Shown one piece after another: positions 1-11,634 of a DNA stretch of 64,000 nucleotides. Numbering within the stretch: the first letter of the stretch is position 1; every line of letters starts with the position of its first letter. The notes under the pieces were generated by a model. The model had not been told where the DNA came from and made no database searches. It was given only the letters and a program-made list of their open reading frames with translations. The position numbers were made by a program, and so were the translations under genes. The stretch spans positions 620,001 to 684,000 of the forward strand of contig JAPWGK010000004.1 in NCBI GenBank assembly GCA_029641185.1, in the 5' to 3' direction. Origin of the DNA: Pseudofabraea citricarpa (Eukaryota > Ascomycota > Leotiomycetes > Helotiales > Dermateaceae).

Positions 1-70
1 AACTCCTCTGATCTTTTGGCATTTGCATTTATAGCCCAGCCCATACTCTTTAATCTTGACTTGCAATAAA

Positions 71-1587
71 ATGGCTGAGCTAAAAGAAATCTCCATGAGC
101 GAGATCGCCAAACATAACACGAAGACGGATTTATGGCTTACTATTCACGGCAAAGGTACGTGCAGGACTTTCGAATTTTGGTTTATTTCTAAATATTGGC
201 ACACCTATCTAGATACTGACATTTCTTGCGGACAGTATACGATGTCACTGAATATCTAGAGGACCATCCAGGTGGTATCGAGGCACTGGTGGAAGTTGCA
301 GGCCAGGACTCTACAAGCGCTTTTGAGGACATTGGACATTCGGAAGATGCAAGAGAACAGCTCGAGGAATTTCTTGTCGGGAGACTGGATGGCCACGAGG
401 ACGATGGGCATGATCGATTATCATCTCAAAAGCTCCCAAAACCTACTCCCCAAGTTCCCAACTTTCATTCCAACCAACCTGGTGGCGACAAAAAATCCAT
501 TACGATACAGGCCTCGATTTTTACAGGCAAGCTCACAATTACGGCTCTTGTTGCATTCGCTGGCTACCAAGTCTATTCTCGTGGGCCTCAAAACTTGATA
601 CCTGCTGGCAAGGCCTTGCAACGGCTTCAACTGGGAGATATATCATCTTGGCTTAACATTCATAATGGTGGCTTTGCCAAGGGAGTTGTAGTTTCTTCTG
701 TCGGCGGTCTTTCAGTTCTTGGTTATCTTGTCAACTGGGTACAGAATCAAATGCCAACAAACAAGCACCCATATGCATTCCCACCGCATTTTAAGCCAAA
801 ACACAACCCCATCAAGCCCGTCACACGGCAAGTGGGGTTCCTCAAACCACAACAATATCAAAAACTGCCACTTATTGAGAAGACGCAACTATCCTCCAGC
901 TCGACACTCTTCGTTTTCAAGCTGCCTTCCGAAACAATGGTTTTGGGACTGCCGATAGGTCAGCATGTCAGTATCCGCGCAGAGATCAATGGCAAGACCG
1001 TTAGCCGATCGTATACTCCCGTATCGAACAACTCCGATCCTGGAGTTTTACGTCTTGTTATCAAAATATACCCCGGAGGCCAGTTGACGGGAGGTTACTT
1101 GCAAAATCTTAAAGTAGGAGACGAGGTAGAATTCCGTGGGCCGAAGGGCGCAATGAGGTATCGACGAGGAATGGCCAAGCAAATTTGCATGGTCGCTGGT
1201 GGCACTGGTATTACACCTATGTACCAACTCATTCGAGCCATTTGCGAAGATCCAAGAGACAATACTCGGATTAATCTGCTGTATGGCAACAATGACGAGG
1301 GCGACATCCTTTTGAAAGACGAGCTCGATGCCTTTGCTCAAAAGTACCCAGAGAACTTCCAATACCAATCTGTCCTCGCTAAACCTTCCTCTTCATGGAA
1401 AGGGCTCAAAGGATTCATATCAAAAGATCTTTGCCAATCGACGTTTCCTGAGGCCTCTGCAGATGTCAAGGTTCTTCTTTGTGGCCCTCCAGGACTTATC
1501 GATGCCATGAAGTCATCACTCTCGCAACTGGGTTTTGCGAAAGCTTCTGCTGTTTCCAAGCTCACTGATCAAGTCTTTTGCTTCTAG
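71..1587 (+). CDS. Cytochrome b5 / NADH-cytochrome b5 reductase fusion protein
   Basis: Two exons, 71-155 and 236-1587, give 478 aa; the intron is 156-235 (donor GTACGT). The ATG at 71 begins a normal b5 domain. The heme-binding HPGG motif lies at residues 39-42, and H39 and H63 are the expected axial heme ligands. Two hydrophobic stretches at about 116-140 and 170-195 should anchor the protein in a membrane. The C-terminal half is a ferredoxin-reductase-type module with the flavin motif RSYTPVS (about residue 287) and the nucleotide-binding GGTGITPMY (about 351). By family knowledge such proteins pass electrons from NADH through FAD to heme b5, for lipid desaturation or similar reactions at ER or outer mitochondrial membranes. 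The acceptor is not known here. The C-terminus ends shortly after the CGPPG motif, as usual for the family. Confidence 0.93.
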
Positions 1588-2973
1588 GCTTTTACGATAG
1601 TGACATGAATTTGAGATAGGATGGAGTTTGGAAGCTATTGATGGAAGGGAAAAGAGCATTGAGCGCGGAATTAGACCATGTGCAGATTTCTATGTTTTTA
1701 TTCCTGATAGGATATGTACTTTTAAATAATACTGAAATATCATATCCTGGGTCTACTTTTCTCAATACTGAAATTGCATTTTGATTGATATATTAAGCGA
1801 CATCACTTGAGTGGTATTTTTTAACTTCGACTTCAATAACTAGACTACCTCGCATCTCATAAAATCGAGGGAGACCTCGTTTAACCTAACCAAGAAGATG
1901 AAGAAGAAAGTGAAGTGTCAAGATTGTAAACAAGAGGTGGGCATGCGGTCCTATTTCCGGGCGTGCAGAAGCGTTGTCATGTCGAAGTAAACTATTCCGA
2001 TTGGCGGGTAGACGACCCAGCGAGCTGTCAAGACGACGACGGCACTCGGCCGGCAGAAGCTTATCTGGCACCCCTGCAGCATATTTCCCATCAATTCCTG
2101 TTACGTGGGGCTGAAATGCCCATCAATGTTCACTTTAGCCGTTGTCGGGACATTCTTGTGTGGGAGTCCATGGACTTTCCGACACCATGGCAAAGTAGCC
2201 TCGGCACGGCGACGGCGTCAGACACCATGCCGCACACCTCACATCGAATCCACATTTGATACGTTTGCTAGACAGAATCGATTGAGTCGCTCTCAGAATT
2301 AGCAAAAATACCTCTCAGTCGCATGAATTCGGTGCCATAGACCGGTCGCTTAAAATAGGGCATGGCGTACTACTGTATGGCGACGCCATGCAGACAAGTG
2401 CCAATCCTTTCGGATCAAGCCGCATCGGATTGCCACGTTTTTGAAATGACGTGCAGCCATGGTCCAGGGGTGTTACATCTTCTGCTGAACCTACATCCGC
2501 AGCAGACGGCGGTTGAAGTTGATCTTTTGGATTACTTAGAAATACATATGCCGAGGTTTTGACTCTTGAGGGAGATGTGTGGATCAGCGAAAGACCTTTC
2601 AACGGCATTGGGATCTTGGGCATGGGTGTCACGGGTGTCACCATCACTATGATGTCTTGAATATCAGCTTCTTCCGATGACAAAAATAATGGCAGAAAGT
2701 GGACAGTGCTGATTCAATCAACTTTTCTTCTCTATCGTCATATACACGACTCGCGTTTCTCTAATTTTGGTAACTTGCCATCGCCTGTAGAATAATCTCC
2801 CGTACTTATTCCTCTAGGTTATTTCTCATTGGGGTTTTTCTTCTTCTTCGATATTTTGTCTACGTCTTTCAAACTCTCAAACTTCTCATAGAGCTCGGAA
2901 ATTTTGCTTCTAACCCCAATCCTGGACGAGTAAAAGCCAACGTGATTTTTTATTTTCGAACTTTTCATTCACG
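1588..2973. other. Intergenic region, no gene seen
   Basis: This holds the 3' end of the b5 reductase gene and the promoter of the next gene. The last ~120 bases before the ATG at 2974 are T/C-rich, as in fungal promoters. Short open frames on both strands, the longest 122 codons on the minus strand, show no domain or plausible splice extension. Confidence 0.6.
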
Positions 2974-4876
2974 ATGTCGGACTGGTCCGTACCGAATCTG
3001 GACGGCCGTACAGTTGCCATTTTGGGAGCCGGTGTTCTTGGACGTCGGATGGCCCTTATGTGGACTGCTGGAGGATACGATGTCAAGATCCGAGATCCCA
3101 ACGCCGAGCAACGGGCAGCGGCAATTCAATACGTAGAGGAAAATGTAGCGTCTCGTGCGCGTACGATTGGCAAGGCACCGGGGACAGTAACTGCTTCTGA
3201 CGATCTGGCGGCGACAGTCAAGGATGCGTGGACAGTAATCGAAGCCGTGCCAGAAGTGCTGCAGATGAAAATCGACACGTTCGGAGAACTAGTCAAGTTG
3301 ACAAAACCAGACTGCCTGCTAGGCAGTAACTCGTCTTCTTACAGAAGCAGCGAGATGTTGGAGAAGGTCACGGACGCGGATAGAATACGAATCTTGAACA
3401 CGCATTACATGTTGCCTCCAGCCATGAACGTTGTCGAGTTAATGACGTGTGGTGCAACCGACCCGTCAATATTCCCTTTCTACGTTGAGCGTCTGAGAGG
3501 AATCGGCATGTCGCCATATGTTGCTCGGAAGGAGTCTACTGGGTTTATCTTCAACCGGCTCTGGGCTGCTATCAAGCGAGAAACCCTCACAATCTTGTCT
3601 GAAGGAGTTTCGGTTCCCTCGGAGATCGACAAGCTCTGGTTGGAGATGTACAGTGGTGGGAAATCTGGACCATGTGCTATGATGGATAACATCGGACTTG
3701 ACACGATAGCTTTCATCGAAGATCATTACGTCCACGAGCGAGGTCTCTCAACTGTTCCGACGATTGATTACTTGAAGAAGAACTTTCTCGACGAGGGAAA
3801 ATTGGGTGTGAAGTCTAACAAGGGTGGATTGTATACCAAGGAGGAATATCCTAATCCAGATGCACCCGCGAAAAGTCCTTCCACTGATCCAGACGTGTAA
3901 GTTGAGATACCTCGAACCTAAGATCATTGTTTTGATTTATGCTGACCTGAAGCTTTGTAGATATTTCCTCGACTTAGGCGTCACCAAATCATCCAATCCC
4001 ACTAAAAACGGCCGTATCCTAAAACTCAGCTCGGGCAGTAGTGAGCCCACAGTGATCGTTGACAAACTAACAGCCCCGGACGGACTTGATATATCCCAGA
4101 AGACAGACCGGATATACTGGACTAATATGGGTTTCCCCTTCGCAGAAAACAACGGCACAGTGATGTCCTGTAAACTGGATGGGAGCGACATGAGCACTGT
4201 GATACCTTCCGGTACGATTTGTACGCCCAAACAACTTACTATCGACCAATCGGCGCACAAGATCTATCTTAGCGACCGAGAAGGTTTGCGTGTTCTGCGG
4301 TGTAACTTAGACGGTTCGGATCTAGAGACGCTGATTCAGAATGGGGATTTCAACATCAGGTCAGAGCGAGATGATGTCAGCAGGTGGTGTGTTGGTATTG
4401 CCATCTCGGCAGCCGAAGGAAAGTTCTACTGGACACAGAAAGGCCCAGCTAAAGGGGGGAAAGGACGTATACTGAGAGCGGATATTCAAATGCCAGCTGG
4501 GAAGACCGCTCTGACTCGAGAGGACGTCGAAGCCGTGCTCGACAAATTACCCGAGCCCATTGATCTTGAGATCGAAGAGGAGACATCGACTCTGTATTGG
4601 ACAGACAGGGGAGAGATCCCGCGTGGAAATACCGTCAACAGTATCGAGCTGAACGCTCTCCGAGCCAAAAGCGCCGGGCAAGCAAATCCTGAGTTTACAA
4701 CACTGGCGCGTAATATGCACGAGGCAATCGGTATCAAGCTGGATTCTAAGAACAAGCAATTGTTTGCCACCGACCTGGGCGGGTCTTTGTACCGGATCGA
4801 TCTTGCTAGCCAGACAAAAACAAAAGTATATGATGACGATGCTAATTTCACGGGAGTCACATTATCCTATGTTTAA
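2974..4876 (+). CDS. 3-hydroxyacyl-CoA dehydrogenase fused to a YWTD six-bladed beta-propeller
   Basis: Exons 2974-3896 and 3961-4876 splice in frame to 612 aa; the intron is 3897-3960 (GTAAGT donor, GCTGAC branch, GTAG end). Residues 1-300 are a full 3-hydroxyacyl-CoA dehydrogenase: Rossmann motif G18-x-G20-x-x-G23, the family SNSSS segment near 118, H144 and E155 as the expected catalytic pair, and a C-terminal helical domain. From residue 308 on there are four YWTD-like repeats (IYWTN, IYLSD, FYWTQ, LYWTD) typical of LDL-receptor/SMP30-like propellers. No ATG opens the second part before it is well inside blade one, so it is unlikely to be a separate gene. No signal peptide or membrane segment is seen. 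The substrate is unknown: this dehydrogenase clade also includes lambda-crystallin-like and secondary-metabolism enzymes. The propeller may bind a partner or be a second enzyme (inference). Confidence 0.85.
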
Positions 4877-5994
4877 TATTTGGATGTAGAATAGTGTTAA
4901 ATTTGTACAGATGTATATAGCCGCACAATATCTTGGTAGAAAACCCTAGCTGTAATAAAAGGACTTGATATCCACTAGGATTTGACATCGGTACGACAAG
5001 CCTGGTCTTCAACTATCTAGCCCTTCCTCTCCCCTTTCCACAAGAGATAAGCGAGCTCAAGCGAGCAGAACGACAACCAAACCCGACGTAAACTCCGTCA
5101 TATAATACCAACTTTTTTTACCCTTTCATTTCCTCATGTGCTTCTTAAACCTCTTCTCATTTCGTTTCCTCGTTCTAAGAGGCACACGGCACTGACTTCC
5201 TCGCCGTAACGTCACCCACCCAGTCTGAGCTTTATCCTCATCTCAGGTTACCTACACCGCAAACATCAAACACACCCGCGTACCTGCCTGCCTATCACCA
5301 GCAGCAAGAATACAAAAAAAAAAGCTCGAGGATATCTCTTATTCATCTTTCATATTGTTCGCATCAAGGTCCATTTTAAACCACCAAGGAAGAAAAAAAA
5401 AAAAAGAAGAAAAACAAAAGGAAGTAGAGAGCGAAGATCGTAGGATGATTCGGAAACAGAACAGCGAGTCAAGCCGAGGACTTTTGTTCTAGTTTTCGAC
5501 CTTGCTATACCTACCTACCTTTCCATCCGTCTCGCTCCCTCCGCCCCTGGCATAGCATACGTGACCCGGAGTAGTAAATTCCATGCTTCACGTACCGTAT
5601 CAGCGTAAACATACCCACGTAACACAGCTTGATTTATGCAAAGAGCAAGAAAAAGAAAAACAAGAAACAAGAAACAGAACAACCAGTTGACTTTCAATCA
5701 AACCAAACCAAACCAATTAATCGCCCACTCACTCATTCCATACCCACCACCACCCCAAGGCCGAGATAGAACCCACCCTCGAACGTGCTGTAAAGATTCA
5801 ATTAAGTATATAATAAGTATGTAAAGATATAGATCTACCTACACCACCCGCCAACACCACCCGCCAACACTGTCTGACAATCCTAGATCCTAGATTCGAG
5901 ATTCGAGATCCGAGATCCTTGCTAAATATCATACCATATATCTACCTCATTCATTCATCCATTCACTTCAATTCATTCCATCCACCCTCCTTCT

Positions 5995-6025
<31 letters not shown>

Positions 6026-6640
6026 CCCCCACATGAAAATAAAAATAAGACCAGAAAGCTTGAAACCGTGATAAATCGGTAGCTAGCTGCATCCCTAGGA
6101 CGCCGTCGCCGTCGCCAAGTGAGAAATGAAGTCGCTTCGCGTTCGGGATCGAGATCGAGATCGAAGCCGGCGCGCCGAACCAAAAAATAACCAAAAAGTA
6201 TATCCAGATCACTATTTGCATGAGAAGTGTATCATATACTTCGTAGCTACCGCATTCCCTTCTTCCTTTTCTTCGTCGCCGAGAGCGCAGAAAAAGGTAG
6301 AAGAGAACGGAAAATAGAGAGCCCCCTTTCATCCATCCCAGAATGAACGACGCCATGTTAATGCCAGATGATGAACAAAGCTAAAGTAAAAAGCATAGAC
6401 ATGAAACGAAAATTATCCTTCTTCGAGAACCAAAACCCATCCCGTTCCCGTGTCCACTCATCGATGCCGATGCTAAAAATAAAAATAAAACCTATCCCAT
6501 TTCCCATATCCCAGTCCTACTCCCAGCCATGGTATCGTTTGAAAAAGAAAGTCCCTCCGGTATACTTATAAAAAGCAACCCCCCCTGACAGGGCTGCCGA
6601 GTTTGGAATCAAGAAGAGTCGCCAGGTTCCTCGAAATGAC
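4877..6640. other. Intergenic region with convergent 3' ends
   Basis: This lies between the fusion gene (plus) and the WD40 gene (minus), so it holds two 3' ends. It contains A-rich and CT-rich low-complexity stretches and a 29-base C run. I see no coding signal. Confidence 0.6.
5995..6023. repeat. Homopolymer C29
   Basis: There is an unbroken run of 29 cytosines, followed by GG and five more C. Reading errors are common in such runs, so the length may not be exact. Confidence 0.95.
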
Positions 6641-9098
6641 TCAATACGCACCCAGAGAAGCCAGGTTGACGGCTTTTCTTCTGCGATATGTCGCCGTTCT
6701 CTGTGCTTTGGGATGAGTCATAACCTGCTCGACCGTCGGTTTCCAGTCTAATCCAGGTTCCCGATCGTGTCTTCTTTCTCTACCAAACCCATCATCCATA
6801 TACTCATAATCACGAAGCTCATAGAGGCCTTCGCCAGCCAGATTGCATCTTTCAAACTCCATGATTCCTCCTCTCATACCATCACAATTTGCTACCATCA
6901 AGTCCTGTCCATTATTGGTGAAATCGACGCCACCGATTTCCCCAAAGAAAGTCAATGTTTGCTTGCTGTCGAATGTTTCCGCATCAATGACATTAACGAA
7001 ATCTGCAGGCTCTGCAGCAATCAACAATCTCTTGCCTGAACCGACGGGAGAAAATTTCAACTTTCGTACTCCAGCCATCTCAGCCGCGATGGTTGTTACT
7101 GGTGTGGCAGCACCGAAACTATCGGTCCATTTGCGAGCGTCCCAAATCTTTACCTGCATATCTTGATTTCCGGTCGCGACAGTCCATCCGTCATCTGCCC
7201 AGTCACAAGCAAACCCGAAATCATGATGACCTTCTAATGCTTGAAGGATTTCGCCCGTCTCAGCATTGCAGATCATGACCTCCTGGGTATCACCGACGAG
7301 GACGCGAAGCCGCTGATCAGGTGATATCACCGAGCAATTAATAGCATAACCGAACTTCTGTTCCGCGATGAATTTGTTTGTTGTAATGTCTAAGAGGCGT
7401 AAGCTGTTGTCGTTTGAGGCAAAGGCGGCTAGAGGAGATGATGATGCTCGAGGCAGGTGAACTTCAACATGGTTGGTGATACTGTTGTGGTGGTCCGTGA
7501 TGATTCCTTCGGCGTGCCTTGTAGACTCATGAGATCTTAGATTGGTCAAGCCATACTCGCCAGAGAAGCCACCCGCAACGAGAATATCATGGGCGGCTGT
7601 GATGGTCGATATTTGAATTCCGCCGGGATAGGAATGGAACGGTTGAACCACGGGATCCGTCAGATCCAGAATTACCGACTTCCTATTCGGGGTAGACGGA
7701 TCAATTCGAAGCACCTGTGAACGGCCTGCATAGAATACGTTATCCCGTGATGTGCCGGTGAGGAGGTTTCGTAATTGGAAATGTGATAGATGAATGTTAT
7801 GCTCAAAATCCATGCGGCGAAATCTAAAGAAGCTTTCATAGTCAGAAAGACGAGCGCCATGCTAGAGAGAGTTAGTTATGTGCACGGTAACACTAACATT
7901 ACGCGATACGTACGTCTGTAGGCAGACCGACTCTCAGATTTGCATAGTTCTTGTAGGTCTGCCGTCGCATTGCTTTTGCCTCTAGCCTCGACACGCCCAA
8001 ATTCTTCCAATTGATGCCTTGGATATCCAGGCGGTCACCGTTGAGGTCGGATTTTTCCACTGACACCATTCGTTGCATACTTTGCTCGCGCACACTGGCA
8101 AGGTCCGGACCACGAGATCGCTTTTTGTTGTGAACATCGCGCATGACAGACACGCTCCAGCGGTCAAGAAAGTCTCCGAGACTGAGGTTGAACTGCTCGT
8201 CCACTTCATTCTGGTCAGCCTGGGACTCATCATGTTCGTCATCATCATCGCCCGCATCTTGCGACGACGAAGAAGGGAAAATGCCTTCGAGGTCATGACC
8301 AGAAAACAAAACATCCATGGCGGGCGAAGGCGCCGTGCCCTCATTGCCCCATAAATGTGGTGCATTTGCAGACCCCACCAGAGAGAGCGATGTAGACGTG
8401 AAAGCAAAACTTTGGGCTAGTGAGACAATGGCAGGTTCCCCAGAGACATCCGCACTCTGAGGGTAATGATGTAAGGAAGGGAGTGATGTACTCGTTTGTA
8501 GATTGTCATGTCCTTGCGGTTGTTCGTCCGACCCCGTCGAAGGACCTCCGTGCGCTTGCCCATCTTGAAGATGCTGTAGTTGTTGCGATACCTCCAGAGC
8601 CGCTGGTAAATTTGCAACGTCCGATGCTCCTTGGGCAAACCCCGCAAAGCCTGGCCCGTCATCTGCGGTATAATGGGGTGTTTGGCTCTGGTAGTATGGA
8701 GCCTGGGCCGGTGAATATGGAAGGGGTGTGTCGTGACTGTCCATGGTCGACGTGTATCCAGTTTCGGGGTATGCACCTGGAGGATTGTGGGTGCTGGATT
8801 GTCCTGGACTGAATATGTTTGCGGCCATGTTGATCGGTTCCACATGAGAGGGAGATGTCAAGGGAGCACCGCCATCTGACATATCCTGATCTTCATCCAC
8901 GGAGTCGTGAGCCAGTCGATGTTCCAGGCTGCCTGCATATTCATTGCTGCTGCCCAGCTCCATACTCGCATTGCTGGTGGGTGTCAGTAACGAAGCGTCT
9001 TGGGGCGAGGAGGCCTGATTTGCGTCTTGGTGCAGGAAGAAAGCATCCTCGGTATCAAGGGCCGAAGGCTCGCGGGGAGGTGTTAGAAGGCTGCTCAT
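6641..9098 (-). CDS. WD40-repeat protein with long disordered acidic N-terminus
   Basis: Two exons on the minus strand, 9098-7914 and 7861-6641, give 801 aa. The 52-nt intron (7913-7862) has donor GTACGT and acceptor CTCTAG and is phase 0. Residues 1 to about 330 are low-complexity, rich in S, P, Q, D and E, with an acidic DDDDEHDE stretch and no fold visible. Then comes a K/R-rich conserved-looking segment around the splice site. The rest is WD40-like, with repeats ending in or near WD (for example VKIWDARKW) and blade starts such as LRLLDI and MICNAE. I think it belongs with the fungal group related to the S. pombe uncharacterised WD protein C2A9.03, from memory and at low certainty. The function is unknown; a scaffold role is the usual inference for WD40 propellers. 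No targeting signal is seen. Confidence 0.88.
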
Positions 9099-9863
9099 TG
9101 CCGCACACCTTGGCTAAGATCGTGCTCGTGCAATTACTCTGAACAAGTTCGCGCGCATGTAGAGAGGAAACCTGGAGTCGGTCCTTGGGAGTTATCAGAG
9201 TGCAATAGCGTTCTCGCTCTCGAGTCCCCGAGGCGCGGACCTGGAAATGCTCGGAGCAAGGCGGAGGGCTGGAAGAATCCTCGACACACAACACAGCACA
9301 ACACAATAGGCGCGATTGTCGGTAGATGCAGTGTGCGCCGAAGGGTGGGAGATGACTGGTGGATGCTGGAGAGGTCGGGGCTGGAGTTGGGCAGGCAGAG
9401 GGCAGATGCGGTCGAGTCGTTATTGTTGGTGGAGGAGCAAGATGAGGAGGAGAAGGTGGTGGTGGTGGTTGTGATGGTGGTCAGAAAGTGGGGCAACTGT
9501 TGGTCCACTGCGAGTGAATGGACGGACGAGGCGCGCGCGGGATGATGATTCGGGCAAGTCGCGACTGTTGAATGAGGAGAGAGTGAGCGATCGATTGACT
9601 GATTGATTGCTTGGTTGGTTGATTATTTTGCGGAAGCATCCAAGCATTCGACCCAGCCAGAGAGAGACAGGCAGACAGGCAGACAGGCCCAGAACCAGGA
9701 CTATGGCTACGGCGACAGCGACCGCGAGAATAAGAAGAAGTAAGACTGTCAATATCCAACACCAGACCACACAACTTGACTTGCCCTCGCACTCGCACTG
9801 CTGATTAGGATACCGGTATGCCCTGGTCGAGATGGCCGTGGACGGAGGGGAAGAGGCAGGACG

Positions 9864-9891
9864 AGGAGCCAGGAGCCAGGAGCCAGGAGCC
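9864..9891. repeat. Heptamer tandem repeat AGGAGCC x4
   Basis: Four perfect head-to-tail copies of a 7-base unit lie in the leader region of the WD40 gene. Confidence 0.9.
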
Positions 9892-10077
9892 AGAAGTGCA
9901 GTATAGATACCAACTCTCGTCGTCGACACGCAGACACCACCCGTTCATATAAAAGCAGTCCTCCTCTTGAACTCCTCCTCTGGATTCTCTGTCGACTCCC
10001 AGATCCCACCGTTGCAGCCAGGTCCGACCACCACCCTCACTCTCTCTCGTTTTCTCCACTGCCCACGATCTCCACTC

Positions 10078-10107
10078 ACCACCACCACCACCACCACCAC
10101 CACCACT
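10078..10107. repeat. (CAC)n trinucleotide repeat
   Basis: About ten uninterrupted CAC/ACC units lie in intergenic DNA. Confidence 0.9.
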
Positions 10108-10569
10108 CCCAGCTGCTGCTTCCGACCTTCCCTACAGAGCATCGTCGGTGCCAGGTTCAGCATGGTGGCCCATGGAGGCCCTGCAGAACCCGCGGCCGAG
10201 GCGTGCACGGCGAAACCAGGCTGGCGTCGGGCCTATGAGAAGGCTGTCTGAAGGCTCTGAACCCTGCTGTCATGACTTGCAGCAAATGCTCACGCCTAGG
10301 TTGATGGGCCCGATCTCGTGGTATGCAGTTGCACATCCTAATTAGGCATGTACTGCAGAAATAACTCTCCTCGACTCCACACGGGCCCTCGAAACAAGCA
10401 TATATCCCCATCCGGGCCGCGCGTGTCACGATAGGGTGTGTGAACTCTGAAGTCGTACGGGATGCGTTGATGGGATGGCATTTCCAACCTCCTGGACTCC
10501 GCCAGATCCAGTGTGGGTGGCGGTTGGTTGGGTGTGTATGTGTGTGATTTTCGTAACACCGTGTGAGAT

Positions 10570-10597
10570 GGGATGGGATGGGATGGGATGATGGGGG
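10570..10597 (+). repeat. (GGGAT)4 G-quadruplex-type motif
   Basis: GGG tracts at 10570, 10575, 10580 and 10585 are separated by AT and followed by a GGGGG tract at 10593. This fits the textbook G4 pattern on the plus strand. Whether it folds in the cell is not known. Confidence 0.8.
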
Positions 10598-11634
10598 AAG
10601 GTAAGGGACAAGGAACTCACTCGGGGGGAAGAAAAAGAGGAGAGAGCAGGTGCAGGGCTGGGAGAGTAGAGTAAGGTAGGTAAGGGAAGGAAGGAAGGGA
10701 ACGAGGGTTGTCAGTGTCGCACACGATTATTGTTCCCAGTCCAGTCCAGTCGGGTCCAGTCCACAAGGTACATACAGTACAGTCCAGTACAGTAAGTGAG
10801 GATGACCGCTCAGAAATCATGTTGGTGTTGGGTTGGGTCTCATGTCATGTACTGTAGGTATGTAAGCCACGGCCACCCTATTATTGTGTTCCCATTGATA
10901 CGATGATAAGCCGACTCGACCCTTTTTTTGTTTCTGCGTGCAATAATCGACCAGAGGCACGCCATCTCGACGCCCAGAGGAGACAAAGCACAAAGCACAA
11001 TCACAATCACATTATTGTGATGGCGATGATCTAGAAGGATTCATCACTTATGCGAGCACCGCCGGCTGCTTGCATTCCTGCATCTTCCCTTCCCTTCCCA
11101 TCGCCCATTTCTCGTCATTCGGTACCCGGACACTCCCTCCTCCCTCGCACACTCACATCTCGATATTGCCTCACAGTCACGACGCACCTCTTTGGTTACC
11201 ACCCACCCGGAGAGCAAGTTGCTACCCGCTCATGTGGATGAGCGGTGAGCCATTCATTGTTACATTACATGGCACTCTTCTTGAACCACAACGGACTAGT
11301 CACGTGCACAACTCCTCCTGGTCAACTGACGTCTGGGAATCGCAAGCTATCATTTCTTTGATATGTAGCCCGTGCGAGACTTGCTTCTCCTCATCGAGAT
11401 GGCCCGGTCATGGCTGTGACTTGCTGCATGGCGGGTCTACAAGAACAAACATGCGCCGCTGATAATCGCCGCGTACTACGTGTTTTCCTGTTTCTGCGAG
11501 AGCAGGCATCCCCAAGTAGCATGCAAGTCGTGCCTATCCTGGAAAGCCGTCTTTCGAGCACCTGACATTGAATCTATTGTACATTTTACATCATATAAAA
11601 ACAAGGGCGAAATTATCTAAACACAGCATGAGGC

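Larger units (their letters stand above)
9099..11634. other. Large intergenic region, microsatellite-rich
   Basis: This is the upstream region of the WD40 gene plus the 3' region of the exoribonuclease gene. It holds a heptamer repeat, a (CAC)n tract (about 10078-10107), a G-quadruplex-type (GGGAT)4 motif and purine/pyrimidine tracts. Several overlapping open frames of 60-170 codons on both strands follow these repeats and look non-coding. Confidence 0.6.
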
